DNA of 64,000 nt from Planctomycetota bacterium (GCA_015654675.1 JAATGM010000051.1:62001-126000), one strand, 5' to 3'; shown: positions 1 to 8,335, counted from the first letter of the stretch. The notes: generated by a model not told the origin, from the sequence alone. A program made the numbers and translations.

Positions 1-149
1 GAGCGGTATTCGTCGGCGGTGGTCCAACTGGACTGGCCGATGTCGTCACCGTAGGTGTCGCGGCGGACTTCGGCGATGGCGCTGTCGGCGAAGTGGCCGT
101 AGGCGTTGTCGTAGAGGTTGACCTGGGGGGTGGGGGGCATGGCGGGCAT
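1..149 (-). CDS. Probable SAM-dependent methyltransferase, N-terminal fragment
   Basis: Only the first 49 codons are present; the gene runs leftward out of the window. Seen: a short proline-rich start, then NLYDNAYGHF and GDDIGQSSWTTADEY. From memory this resembles the N-terminal cap segment that precedes the Rossmann fold in some class I SAM-dependent methyltransferases. The glycine-rich SAM motif would lie outside the window, so the function is inferred. In-frame ATGs at 149 and 140 are both possible starts. It is divergent from the lipoprotein gene at 229, with 79 bases between the two start codons. Confidence 0.5.
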   Translation of the reverse strand, partial: MPAMPPTPQVNLYDNAYGHFADSAIAEVRRDTYGDDIGQSSWTTADEYR

Positions 150-228
150 GATAACGCGCGGGGTAGTTGGCCGGCCATTTCGCGATGATGATCGACTCTT
201 GGGATTAACCTCGAATATCATCGTTTCG

Positions 229-726
229 ATGCCATGCTATCGACGACGACTGCGCCAAGGACTGCGACTCGGAGCGCTAGTCACCGCGACGCTCGTTACC
301 GGGTGCACCAACCAGTCCGAGACGAGCATCAAGAATGCTTACATCATGTATTCGGAGCAATCCGGCGATTTGGCTTCACCATCGGCGCGCTGGTATCAAT
401 TTGTCGAGAAGGACATCGGGCGTGAGCAGTTTGTGCGCGACATGGCACACTTCGTGGGGACAAAATACCAAGCCGAGGCACTTTATTGTCTGGGATGGTT
501 TGGCGGGAGGGCCGAATTACCAGTCGTGGCGAGTGGCCTCGAATCGAGCGACGCGCGCATTGCGCGCGTCGCGCTGCATTCGTTCAACCTTCTTTCCGGC
601 AAAAACTTTGCGAGCGCCGGCGCGGCAGCCGAGTGGTGGCGTTCGGCGAGAATCGGCACGCGGAGCGGCGCGGAAGGCAGCGGGCGCGACGGAGGGCGGC
701 GGAGCGGAGAAACGGGCGGCGGATGA
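229..726 (+). CDS. Small predicted lipoprotein with HEAT-like region
   Basis: The protein is 165 residues. The ATG at 229 puts a basic n-region (YRRRLRQGLR) in front of a hydrophobic stretch ending LVTGC, a good lipobox, so membrane anchoring is likely. Longer in-frame starts from 118 would bury this signal and were not chosen. The middle part (YQAEALYCLGWFGGRAELP, then SSDARIARVALHSF) has the look of one or two HEAT-type helical repeats. The C-terminus is a Gly/Arg/Ser-rich low-complexity tail. No enzyme motif was seen. The gene converges on the HEAT-like gene that ends at 740, leaving 13 bases between the stops. Confidence 0.6.
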   Translation: MPCYRRRLRQGLRLGALVTATLVTGCTNQSETSIKNAYIMYSEQSGDLASPSARWYQFVEKDIGREQFVRDMAHFVGTKYQAEALYCLGWFGGRAELPVVASGLESSDARIARVALHSFNLLSGKNFASAGAAAEWWRSARIGTRSGAEGSGRDGGRRSGETGGG

Positions 727-739
727 AGGAAGGCGGGGG

Positions 740-1339
740 TTAAGTGCTGTTCGCTCCTGAGTGCCCCCGGGGTTCAAGCGGATTTCTTTTGATCAATTGT
801 TCAAATGCGGCATTGGCTGCGGCCTGTGTGGAAGGTGCGCCAGCGCCCGATACGAGAAAGTCGCGGAGCAGCCACGTTGGCCCGTAGCCGCCGGCGCTGG
901 CCAATGCTGAAATCGCTTCGAGCCGCTCGGAATCGGTTCCGTGATCGAGACAGTCCCGGGCTATGTAGAAGATGGCGGTGCGGACCGGACCGTGAAGCGA
1001 TTCACGGGCTCCGCGACGTTTCTGACGTACCAGTGCCGGCAGCGAACAAGCGGCGCTGCGGCCGATGTAAGCGAGAGTCATGGCAATTCGGCGTCGCACT
1101 CGACGGCAGCGCGGATGTTCGAACATGATGGTTAATTCGCGGGCGGCTTCTTTCGCGAACTGGTGGCTTGAGTCGAACAGAATTTTCATCATCGCGTTCA
1201 GACAAATGGCGCGAAGTACTGGATCGTTTGTTTCTGAGCAGACCTTTACGAGGCGCGGGATCTCGTCGATGGCGGGTTTACCGACGCGGGCAAGCGAGAT
1301 GATCTGTTCTTTGGTGAGTGACGACATGGCGAGTTTCAT
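740..1339 (-). CDS. HEAT-repeat-like protein of unknown function
   Basis: The protein is 199 residues and has no signal peptide. It is mostly alpha-helical, with repeated helix pairs such as AIDEIPRLVKVCSETNDPVL, AICLNAMMKILFDS and RIAMTLAYIGRSAACSLPAL, the pattern of HEAT or Armadillo-like scaffolds. No catalytic motif was recognised. Two in-frame ATGs (1339 and 1327) compete and neither has a strong Shine-Dalgarno sequence. It converges with the lipoprotein gene on its left. That neighbour also looks HEAT-like, so the pair may share ancestry or partners, which is inference. Confidence 0.6.
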   Translation of the reverse strand: MKLAMSSLTKEQIISLARVGKPAIDEIPRLVKVCSETNDPVLRAICLNAMMKILFDSSHQFAKEAARELTIMFEHPRCRRVRRRIAMTLAYIGRSAACSLPALVRQKRRGARESLHGPVRTAIFYIARDCLDHGTDSERLEAISALASAGGYGPTWLLRDFLVSGAGAPSTQAAANAAFEQLIKRNPLEPRGHSGANST

Positions 1340-1395
1340 GATAGCACGCGACTCATCGCGGTCGCGTGATTCCCCCGCCTGGTTGCGGCGGGGAA

Positions 1396-1487
1396 AGCTC
1401 GGCGCGCCCTTTCAGGGCTTTCACTAATTCATGCGATGCCTACCCAGGGCGTTGCCCTGGGCTATTTTGGCGCACGCCTTTGGCGTG
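1396..1487. repeat. Composite palindromic repeat, copy A
   Basis: This copy contains three small hairpins in fixed order. They are GCCCT/AGGGC around a 3-base loop, CCCAGGGC-GTT-GCCCTGGG (1443-1461), and CACGCC-TTT-GGCGTG (near 1473-1487). Nearly the same order and spacing recur in copy B at 1701-1791. Each stem is perfect and each loop is mostly three bases. Confidence 0.85.
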
Positions 1488-1700
1488 TAGTGGCGGACGA
1501 TTTGCAGTGGCGAACGATTTCGCCACGTGCGTTTTGCTGGCGTGTGATTCCTCCGCCCCCATTGGGGGCGGAAGAAATCGAGGGGTCGTTCGTTACCACG
1601 GGTTACGCGAGGGTAGACGGGCCTTCTGTTTCCACGGGCTGCGCGAGCCCCGGCGGGCTCGCTCCACCGCGTGGCTACATTCCTTCGCCCCGTTGGGGCG

Positions 1701-1791
1701 AGCTTGGTGCGCCCTTTCAGGGCTTTTCTAACTGATGCGATGCGGGCCCAGGGCGTTGCCCTGGGCTATTTTGGCGCACGCCTTTGGCGTG
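1701..1791. repeat. Composite palindromic repeat, copy B
   Basis: This is a direct repeat of copy A, about 91 bases long. The flanking linkers (AATTCATGCGATGC in A, AACTGATGCGATGC in B) and the three hairpin blocks are almost identical. The middle stem is extended to 9 bp here (GCCCAGGGC-GTT-GCCCTGGGC). A further hairpin with a GTT loop lies directly upstream (1686-1702). Confidence 0.85.
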
Positions 1792-1865
1792 CCGTGCAAT
1801 GCGGTTGCGCGAAGGCCGGCACATAAGACAACGACGCGTCTCGCGTTTGATTCGTGTCCGGTCGA

Positions 1866-2306
1866 TTACGAATCGTTTGGAAGGCGGCGGTATACCAGCC
1901 AGTAATCCCAGTTTGCGCGGACACGAGTGAGGTCGTAGCCTTCGCCGCACTCTGGGCACTTGTGCGCTTCTGGCAGGCCTTCGAGGGCGTATCCGCAATT
2001 CATGCAGAGGGCGAGATTATTGTCGGCGAGTCGCGTGCGAAATGATCTGAAAAGCATGCGCGGAACCAGCGCGAGCGAGATCGCGGCGCCGATTAGCAAC
2101 ACCCCTAATGCCAGTCCCCAGCGAAATCCACCGAATGCGCCTATGCAGTACATGCTTAAGGCGGACCCAGCTGTATAAAAGCACAGGTGCAGATTTCGCC
2201 AAATTACGAGTCGATTCCAGAATGCAGGCGGCATCCATTTCGGACGGCGCCAAGGGAGTGCGGCTCCGGCGGGATTGGGTCCCCAGAGTTGTTTGTTCCA
2301 AGACAA
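1866..2306 (-). CDS. Two-TM membrane protein with C-terminal CPECG zinc ribbon
   Basis: The protein is about 146 residues if the TTG at 2306 is used, or 122 from the ATG at 2234. The TTG is preferred because the reading frame upstream of the ATG already looks coding (WNKQLWGPNPAG, PWRRPKWMPPAFW). Two hydrophobic segments follow (around FYTAGSALSMYCIGAFGGF and LALGVLLIGAAISLALV). The tail is a treble-clef type zinc ribbon, CMNCGYALEG...HKCPECG. This tail recurs in two other small membrane proteins of the window (14660-15268 and 15398-15763). Function unknown. The gene lies 26 bases downstream of the glycoside hydrolase and is probably co-transcribed with it. Open frame further upstream (to 2582) overlaps that gene and was rejected. 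Confidence 0.65.
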   Translation of the reverse strand: MSWNKQLWGPNPAGAALPWRRPKWMPPAFWNRLVIWRNLHLCFYTAGSALSMYCIGAFGGFRWGLALGVLLIGAAISLALVPRMLFRSFRTRLADNNLALCMNCGYALEGLPEAHKCPECGEGYDLTRVRANWDYWLVYRRLPNDS

Positions 2307-2332
2307 GGCCGATTCCGAAAACCAAATCGGGT

Positions 2333-3772
2333 TTAGCCCGGGTTCCAGAGGCCCTTTAGCGTCTGGAATGCGGCGCGTGGGACGCGCTCGTCGGGGACGA
2401 ATGGGCTTGGGAAGCTGGTGGCGCTTGAGCGCTTCAGGACTACGGCGTTGATGCCGAAGCCCTCTTCGTCCCAGCAGCCGCCGGGGAAGGCGTCGTTTGC
2501 GCCGGGCGACACATTGCGCACGGCGGGGTCGCCGGCCTTGTACCACTCGTCCTGCCACTCGAAGACGATTCCGCCGGCGCACACGTCCTTGTTCGCGGCG
2601 ATGTCGTTCCAGTGGCCCTCGATGTACTTCGCGGCGAGCTGGCCGGAGTCGACGAGGTCGGTCATCGAGCCGGTCTGGCAGAGCTGGCCGAGTACGGCCG
2701 GATCGGTGCCTTGCGGGATGGGCACGCCCATTCCATCGACGATCTGCTGGCGGGTGGTGGAAGGCGGACCGAACTCAGTCACGATGAGCGGCTTGGTGCT
2801 CACGGCGGCATAGGTCGAGAACAGAATGTCGAAGTTGTTCGTCGTGTCGCCGAGGCGGCCACGGTAGGAGTTGATGCCCCACATATCGATGTTGGTGACG
2901 TCCCAGTTGTTCTGCTTGACGAGGTTGAGCGAGGTCATTGAGTCGTCGATCAGGGCGACCAGGATCTCTTTCTTGGGGGCAATGGCCTTCAGGTCTTTGG
3001 CGAGGTCGTTGAGGTAGGCCCAGTAGTGCGGGTTGGCGCGGCTCTGGGGAGAGTTGATCTCGTTGCCGAGCACCCAGCCGAAGACGGCGGGATGATTCTT
3101 GTACTTCTCGACGAGGGCCTTGTAGGCCTCGGCGTCGGTGGCGCGGCGCTGCGGCGCGGTTTGATTGCCGTTGAAGTGCCAGCCCGGCTCGCTGCGCGTT
3201 TCGTCCTCGACCCAGACCTGATCGGTGCCGCCCGGGCCGGTCGGCAGGGTGACAAACCAGGTGCCGTCGGTGGGCTCCGACGGGACGACCTTGTAGCGAA
3301 AGATTCCGTTGCTGAGCGGGTACGCGAGAAACGCGCGGATCTGCTGCCGGCCGCCGTTCCAGAGGAGATCCAGGAAGCGGGTGTGATCGCGCGGCTCGCT
3401 CGGGCCGATCTGCGGTTGCCAGGGATAGGTGGCGTAGACGCGAATTGTGTTGACGCCCATTTGGCGCATCAGCGCGACGTCCTGCTTCCAGATTGGCTCG
3501 AAGTAATCGCCCCAGAAGACGTCGCCGCCGTTGCCGCGCAGGTTGGCGTCGTAGTCGTCGAACGAGCCGCCGATCGGGATCGGGGAGTAGTTGACGCCAC
3601 GGATCTGGAAGGCGCGCTCAATCGGCCCGCGCTGGAGCTCGAGCCCGCGGCCGACCACCGTTGGATCGGCCGGGATGGTGGTTCCACAGCCGGCGTAGAC
3701 GAGGGCGAGAGCACAGAGAAGCCCGGCCGCGAGCGGGCCCGTTCGAGACGAAAGTGAGCGTCGTTGCAGCAT
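2333..3772 (-). CDS. Exported lipoprotein glycoside hydrolase (TIM-barrel, clan GH-A type)
   Basis: The protein is 479 residues from the ATG at 3772, which has GAGAGGG about 7 bases upstream. A signal sequence ends LVYAGC (Cys29), a lipobox. The rest fits a (beta/alpha)8 hydrolase of clan GH-A: IRGVNYSPIPI near residue 58, GVNTIRVYATYP near 106, the acid/base Glu in GWVLGNEIN (Glu238) and the nucleophile Glu in LIVTEFGPP (Glu333). It would cut or transfer beta-linked glycans outside the cytoplasmic membrane. Resemblance to GH72/GH2-type catalytic domains is recalled, but the substrate cannot be told. It lies downstream of pyrG after 145 bases and upstream of a zinc-ribbon membrane protein. 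Confidence 0.8.
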   Translation of the reverse strand: MLQRRSLSSRTGPLAAGLLCALALVYAGCGTTIPADPTVVGRGLELQRGPIERAFQIRGVNYSPIPIGGSFDDYDANLRGNGGDVFWGDYFEPIWKQDVALMRQMGVNTIRVYATYPWQPQIGPSEPRDHTRFLDLLWNGGRQQIRAFLAYPLSNGIFRYKVVPSEPTDGTWFVTLPTGPGGTDQVWVEDETRSEPGWHFNGNQTAPQRRATDAEAYKALVEKYKNHPAVFGWVLGNEINSPQSRANPHYWAYLNDLAKDLKAIAPKKEILVALIDDSMTSLNLVKQNNWDVTNIDMWGINSYRGRLGDTTNNFDILFSTYAAVSTKPLIVTEFGPPSTTRQQIVDGMGVPIPQGTDPAVLGQLCQTGSMTDLVDSGQLAAKYIEGHWNDIAANKDVCAGGIVFEWQDEWYKAGDPAVRNVSPGANDAFPGGCWDEEGFGINAVVLKRSSATSFPSPFVPDERVPRAAFQTLKGLWNPG

Positions 3773-3917
3773 TGTTTTCCCTCTCAAGTCTGGGGGCGCT
3801 TGGCCCTTGTGAACTCCGAGTGGCGTTCGAGAATCGCACGGATCATGCAATGATATTACAAACAAATACCAATACTGGATACATTCGTTCGCCCGGCTGG
3901 GGCGAACTGCGAGGATG
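3773..3917. other. pyrG-glycoside hydrolase intergenic spacer with repeat remnant
   Basis: This 145-base spacer is unusually AT-rich in the middle (3845-3885). It ends in a hairpin at 3881-3909 whose sequence (ACATTCGTTCGCCCGGCTGG and onward) matches the block at 1677-1707 in the repeat region. On the minus strand the hairpin sits just after the pyrG stop codon. Confidence 0.5.
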
Positions 3918-5687
3918 TTAGACCGACGCGGTCCAGGTTGGGTTGGAGGATTCGGTGATCGGGTTCGCGTGCGACTTTCTTGCGATGGCCGCCTTAACCA
4001 AACCCAAGTAGAGCGGGTCGGGGCGCAGTGGGCGGCTGGTCATTTCGGCGTGGGCCTGGGTTGCGACAAAGAACGGGTGAGTTGATTGCGGCAGCTCAAG
4101 CACCTGCATGATGGGGAAGTTGGGGTCTTTGCCGGAGAAGATCATGCCGGCTTTTTCGATGGCTTCGATGTAGCGCGGCTCGACTTCCCAGCGGTGGCGG
4201 AAGCGCATGCGGACTTCGGGGGCGTTGTTGAAGAGGGCGGCGGTGAGGGTGGCCGGTTTGATCTGCAGGTCGCGGCCGCCGAGGCGCATGTTGCCGCCGA
4301 GGCCTTCGATTTGTTTTTGCTCGGGGAGGATGTCGATGACGGGGTGGCGTGATTCGGGGTCGATCTCGGTGCTGTTTGCGCCTTCGAGGTTGCAGACGTT
4401 GCGGGCGAACTCGATGACGGCCATCTGGAAGCCGTAACAGATGCCGAGGAAAGGCAGGCCGATGGTGCGGGCGTGGCGGATGCAGGTGATTTTGCCTTCA
4501 GCACCGCGAGCGCCGAAGCCGCCGGGGGTCATCATGGCGTCGCAGTGGGCGAGCTTTTCGGCGACGTTTTCCTCGGTGATTTCGGTGGTGTCGATCCAGT
4601 CGATGTGGACCTTGACGCCGGCGTGGGTGCCGGCGTGCTCGAAGGCCTTGATGACGCTGGCGTAGCTGTCGCGGACGGAGGTGTATTTGCCGGTGATGCC
4701 GATGGTGATGGTCTTTGAGGCGGCGCGGAGGCGGGTGATGTAGTCGGTCCAGGTCTGGCGGGCGCGGGTTTCCATTTCGGGGTGGCAGCGGTCGGCGAGT
4801 TTGAGGATGTCTATTACGGCGGTGTCCAGCCCTGCGCCGCGGAGCATTTCGGGGATGAGGTAAATCGAATCGCAGTCGTGCATGGAGAAGACGCGGTCCA
4901 TCGGGACGCTGGAGTAGAGGGCGAGCTTCTCGCGGACTTTGCGGCCGACCGGATTGCGGGCGCGGCAGGCGACGACGTGGGGTTGGATGCCGCACTCCAT
5001 GAGACTGCGGATACCGAGTTGGGCGGCCTTGGATTTTTGTTCGCCGAGGGCGGCGGGCTCGATTACGTAGGTGAGCGCCACGAAGCAGGTGGAGCCGGGG
5101 CCTTCCTCGAAGGCCATCTGGCGCATGGCTTCGATGAAGTAATTGTTTTCGACGTCGCCGACGGTGCCGCCGATTTCGACGAAGACGACGTCGGCGTCGG
5201 TGTTCACCGCCAGCTCGCGGAGGCGGGCTTTTACTTCGCCTGTCACGTGAGGAATCATCTGGACGTCGCGGCCGAGGTAGCTGCCTTTGCGCTCTTTTTC
5301 GAGGACGCGCGAGAATATCTGGCCGGAGGTGGTGAAGTTGAGGCGCGTCAGGTCCTGGTCGAGCATGCGCTCGTAGGTGCCGAGGTCCATGTCGCACTCG
5401 ATGCCGTCGTCGAGGACGAAGACTTCGCCGTGGCGGAAGGGGTTGAGGGTGCCGGAGTCGAGGTTGAGGTAGCCCTCCAGTTTGATCGGCGCGACGGTGA
5501 GGCCTTTATCCTTTAGGACTTTGGCGAGGGAGCTGGCGAGGATGCCTTTGCCGAGGCCGGACATGACAGTGCCGAAGACGACGACGTATTTGGTTTTGCC
5601 GGGCTTATAGCCGGCGGGCATGGGTGTGTAGATTTCGGCTTCGTCGGAAGTCGTTGAGACGGAGGCGAGCAGGTCGTTTGGGTTCAT
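3918..5687 (-). CDS. pyrG: CTP synthase (glutamine-hydrolysing), divergent form
   Basis: The protein is 589 residues. It makes CTP from UTP, ATP and glutamine. Start ATG 5687 is preceded by GGAG at 6 bases; an upstream ATG at 5735 is possible. The N-terminal synthase domain has the P-loop-like MSGLGKGILASSLAKVLKDK, KLEGYLNLDSGTLNPF where most family members have KLDPYINVDPGTMSPF, and VEIGGTVGDVE. The C-terminal glutaminase has GFGARG, the catalytic Cys in GICYGFQ (usually GICLGMQ) and a His/Glu pair in QAHAEM (usually QFHPE). All recognised catalytic residues are kept, but the surrounding motifs are atypical. It is divergent from the membrane protein at 5870 and probably heads a unit with the glycoside hydrolase. 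Confidence 0.94.
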   Translation of the reverse strand: MNPNDLLASVSTTSDEAEIYTPMPAGYKPGKTKYVVVFGTVMSGLGKGILASSLAKVLKDKGLTVAPIKLEGYLNLDSGTLNPFRHGEVFVLDDGIECDMDLGTYERMLDQDLTRLNFTTSGQIFSRVLEKERKGSYLGRDVQMIPHVTGEVKARLRELAVNTDADVVFVEIGGTVGDVENNYFIEAMRQMAFEEGPGSTCFVALTYVIEPAALGEQKSKAAQLGIRSLMECGIQPHVVACRARNPVGRKVREKLALYSSVPMDRVFSMHDCDSIYLIPEMLRGAGLDTAVIDILKLADRCHPEMETRARQTWTDYITRLRAASKTITIGITGKYTSVRDSYASVIKAFEHAGTHAGVKVHIDWIDTTEITEENVAEKLAHCDAMMTPGGFGARGAEGKITCIRHARTIGLPFLGICYGFQMAVIEFARNVCNLEGANSTEIDPESRHPVIDILPEQKQIEGLGGNMRLGGRDLQIKPATLTAALFNNAPEVRMRFRHRWEVEPRYIEAIEKAGMIFSGKDPNFPIMQVLELPQSTHPFFVATQAHAEMTSRPLRPDPLYLGLVKAAIARKSHANPITESSNPTWTASV

Positions 5688-5753
5688 GGGCGGCTCCGGT
5701 TGGGGTCCGGGGTCGGCGAATGGAACAACGTTCATTGTAGCATGTGTGTCAAG

Positions 5754-5776
5754 CAGTTCGCGGCGCGTGCGAACTG
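5754..5776. promoter_or_regulatory. Perfect inverted repeat upstream of pyrG
   Basis: CAGTTCGC, seven bases, then GCGAACTG: an 8-bp perfect dyad in the 182-base divergent spacer between pyrG and the gene at 5870. On the pyrG strand it lies just upstream of a TACAAT (5734-5739) that could be a -10 box. It could be an operator or a simple hairpin; no regulator is known. Confidence 0.35.
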
Positions 5777-5869
5777 GGGGGTGGCCGGCGGCGGCTTGAA
5801 TGCGGTGCATTCCAACCATAGCATCGAAATTCGCCATTGTTGGAGCTGCGTTTGACTGCACGAGACTCG

Positions 5870-8311
5870 ATGCCTCGCGAAACAGATCAGCCACTTGTCG
5901 CCGGGCGCGGGACGTTTATCGGCCTGACTGCCGTGGCGCTGTGCACACTGACGTATGAGATCCTGCTGACACGGATTTTCAGCGTCACGCTTTATTACCA
6001 CTTTGCGTTTGTGGCGGTTTCGATCGCGCTGTTTGGGATGACGGCGGGGGCGGTTGGTGTTCACGTTTTCGCGAGACGGTTTTCGCTGGCGCGGACGCGA
6101 CGTGAGATGGCGCTGGCGGCGCTGCTGTTTGGCGTGACGCTGGTGCTGAGTTTTGTTGCGCATGTGCGAATTCCGATCCGGCCGGAGACGAGTGGGTCGG
6201 GACTGGCGCTGCTGCTGGTGACCTATGTGCTCGTGGCGGTGCCGTTTGTGTTCAGCGGGGTTTGCGTTTGTCTGGCGCTGACGCGGTTTCCGGGGCAGGT
6301 GGGGCGGCTTTATTCGGCGGACTTAATCGGGGCGGCGGCGGGGTGTCCGCTGCTGATCCTGCTGCTGGGGGTGGTGGATGGGCCGACGGCGGTATTGGTG
6401 ATCGGGTGCGTGTCGCTGGTGGGGGCGGCGGCGTTTGCGTGGGATGCGGGGGCACGTGGCGTGTTGGGGGCGTCGGTGTTGTGCGCGGTGATCTGCGCCG
6501 GGGCGGCGGCGGCGAATCGGATGGAGCTGGCGGGCGGGCGGTCGTGGTTGCGGTTGATCTGGGTGAAGGGGTCGAAGGAGCAGCCATCGGACTTTGAGCG
6601 GTGGAATTCGTTTTCGCGGGTGAGTGTGCGGGGCGATCAGGCAAAAGGAATTCCGCCGCAGGGGTGGGGGCTGAGCTCGACTTATCCGGCGGAGCGCGTG
6701 TTTCCGCAGTTGTATATGAGCATTGATGGGACGGCCGGGAGCTTTCTGACGAAGTTCGACGGCAACCCGGAGTCGGTGGAGTTTCTGCGCTATGACGTGA
6801 CGAACGCGGTGCATGCGATTCGGCATGGTGGGTCGATTCTGGTGATCGGTGCCGGTGGCGGGCGGGATGTGCTGTCGGCGATCGTGTTTGGGCAGAAGAA
6901 GATCACGGCGGTGGAGATTAATGCGAGCAGTCTGGCGGCGGTGAACGAGGTTTTTGGGGAGTTTACGGGGCATCTGGATCGGCGGCCAGGGGTTTCGTTC
7001 GTTAATGATGAGGCGCGGAGCTTTGTGGCGCGGTCGCGCGATCTGTTTGACATCATTCAGATTTCGCTGATCGACACCTGGGCGGCTACGGCTGCGGGCG
7101 CGTATGTGCTGAGCGAGAATTCGTTGTATACCGTCGAGGCGTGGACGCAGTATCTGCGGCATCTCACGGAAGACGGGATTCTGTCGGTGTCGCGGTGGTA
7201 TCGGCCGGGGGAGTTTGGGGAGACGCATCGAGTGGCGGCACTGGCGAATGCCGCGCTGCGGAGGGTGGGGATTGCGGACCCGCGGGCGCACATTGTGATT
7301 CTGGGGTCGGAACCGGCGCGGGGACAGGCGGCGGATTCGAGCCGGACTTCGACCACTTTGGTCTGTCGGCGGCCTTTCACGGCGGCGGAGTTGGACGAGC
7401 TGGAGAAACTGGCGGCGCGGTTGAAGTTTCCGATTTTGCTCAGCCCGCGGACGGCGGTGGATCGGGTGATGGCGGATCTTGCATCGACCGGGGCGACGGA
7501 GTCGGGCGACGCGCCGAAGGAATTGAACCTGACCGCGCCGACGGATGATCGGCCCTTCTTCTTCAATATGGCGAAGCTTTCGTCGGCGCTGCGGCCGGCG
7601 GCGTGGACGAATCCGAATCTGGATATGAATCTGCGAGCGGTACGGGTGCTGACCGGGCTGCTGGCGTTTGTGCTTGTCATTTCGCTGTTGCTGGTTGTTC
7701 CGCCGCGCCTGGTTGGCGGTGGGGCGGGCGGGTCGCTGGGGCTGACCGTTTACTTTGCCTGCATCGGGCTGGGTTTCATCTTGATTGAGATCGCGCAGGT
7801 ACAGCGGTTGATCGTGCTGCTGGGGCATCCGACGTACACGCTTTCGGTGGTGTTGTTTGCGTTGCTGGTATCGGGTGGGTTGGGGAGCTATGCGACGCGT
7901 GGAATTTCTGAATCGCAGTTGACGCGCGCGGGCGCCCGGCGAATTTTGGCGCTGCTTGGAGTATTGCTGATCGTTGGGGTGGCGACGCCCGTGGTTGTTG
8001 ATCGGTGGCAATCCGGATCGACGCCGGTGCGGATCGGGATTGCGCTGGCGATGTTGGTGCCGACCGGGTTTTTCATGGGGATGGCGTTTCCGATCGGGAT
8101 GCGAATTGCAAATCGGGTGACGCCGGCGACGACGGCGTGGCTGTGGGGATTGAACGGGGCGACCTCGGTGGTGGCATCTGTACTCGCGGTGGTCATTGCG
8201 ATGGGGTGGGGGATTTCGAGCGCGTGGTGGTCGGGCACGGTTTGTTATCTCGTCGCGTTGGCGGCGCTGATGGGCGTGGAGCGCACAGCCAGTTTCAAAA
8301 GCATTGAATAG
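5870..8311 (+). CDS. Membrane protein with spermidine-synthase-like domain
   Basis: The protein is 813 residues. Start ATG 5870 is preferred over a TTG at 5837. Layout: about six hydrophobic segments in residues 20-220, a Rossmann-fold methyltransferase/aminopropyltransferase-like domain in roughly 280-580 (ILVIGAGGGRDVLSA near 323, then ITAVEIN), the motif PTDDRPFFFNM near 575, and about six more hydrophobic segments to the C-terminus. This matches the large integral-membrane spermidine synthase-like proteins common in Planctomycetota and Proteobacteria, whose substrate is unknown. The usual polyamine synthase gatekeeping residues could not be checked by eye, so polyamine synthesis should not be assumed. 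The next gene (DUF2071) starts 24 bases downstream. Confidence 0.8.
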   Translation: MPRETDQPLVAGRGTFIGLTAVALCTLTYEILLTRIFSVTLYYHFAFVAVSIALFGMTAGAVGVHVFARRFSLARTRREMALAALLFGVTLVLSFVAHVRIPIRPETSGSGLALLLVTYVLVAVPFVFSGVCVCLALTRFPGQVGRLYSADLIGAAAGCPLLILLLGVVDGPTAVLVIGCVSLVGAAAFAWDAGARGVLGASVLCAVICAGAAAANRMELAGGRSWLRLIWVKGSKEQPSDFERWNSFSRVSVRGDQAKGIPPQGWGLSSTYPAERVFPQLYMSIDGTAGSFLTKFDGNPESVEFLRYDVTNAVHAIRHGGSILVIGAGGGRDVLSAIVFGQKKITAVEINASSLAAVNEVFGEFTGHLDRRPGVSFVNDEARSFVARSRDLFDIIQISLIDTWAATAAGAYVLSENSLYTVEAWTQYLRHLTEDGILSVSRWYRPGEFGETHRVAALANAALRRVGIADPRAHIVILGSEPARGQAADSSRTSTTLVCRRPFTAAELDELEKLAARLKFPILLSPRTAVDRVMADLASTGATESGDAPKELNLTAPTDDRPFFFNMAKLSSALRPAAWTNPNLDMNLRAVRVLTGLLAFVLVISLLLVVPPRLVGGGAGGSLGLTVYFACIGLGFILIEIAQVQRLIVLLGHPTYTLSVVLFALLVSGGLGSYATRGISESQLTRAGARRILALLGVLLIVGVATPVVVDRWQSGSTPVRIGIALAMLVPTGFFMGMAFPIGMRIANRVTPATTAWLWGLNGATSVVASVLAVVIAMGWGISSAWWSGTVCYLVALAALMGVERTASFKSIE

Positions 8312-8335
8312 TCGAGGCGTGTATCGTCCTCCTGG

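Larger units (their letters stand above)
1340..1865. other. Gene-free region filled with hairpin repeats
   Basis: This 526-base stretch has no credible protein gene: the open frames in it are read straight through palindromes and have low-complexity products. It holds two copies of a composite repeat (annotated separately) plus other short perfect hairpins. Examples are a 7-bp stem around 1507-1526, a 9-bp stem with a 3-base loop at 1552-1572, and a 7-bp stem at 1686-1702. Flanking genes end or start outside it. Confidence 0.7.

Noticed and set aside
1366-1735. Two overlapping open frames through the hairpin repeats
   Set aside because: Both read straight through the palindromes and have low-complexity products. 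The repeat structure explains them better.
2307-2582. N-terminal extension of the zinc-ribbon membrane protein frame into the glycoside hydrolase gene
   Set aside because: The extra residues are Arg/Pro-rich and come from reading a second frame of the hydrolase gene.
5747-5752. Perfect TTGACA upstream of pyrG
   Set aside because: The only -10-like box is just 7 bases away (TACAAT at 5734-5739), too close for a normal promoter.
6323-8011. Long minus-strand open frame opposite the spermidine-synthase-like gene
   Set aside because: The product is Arg/Pro/Gln-rich and results from high GC. The plus-strand protein has clear domains.
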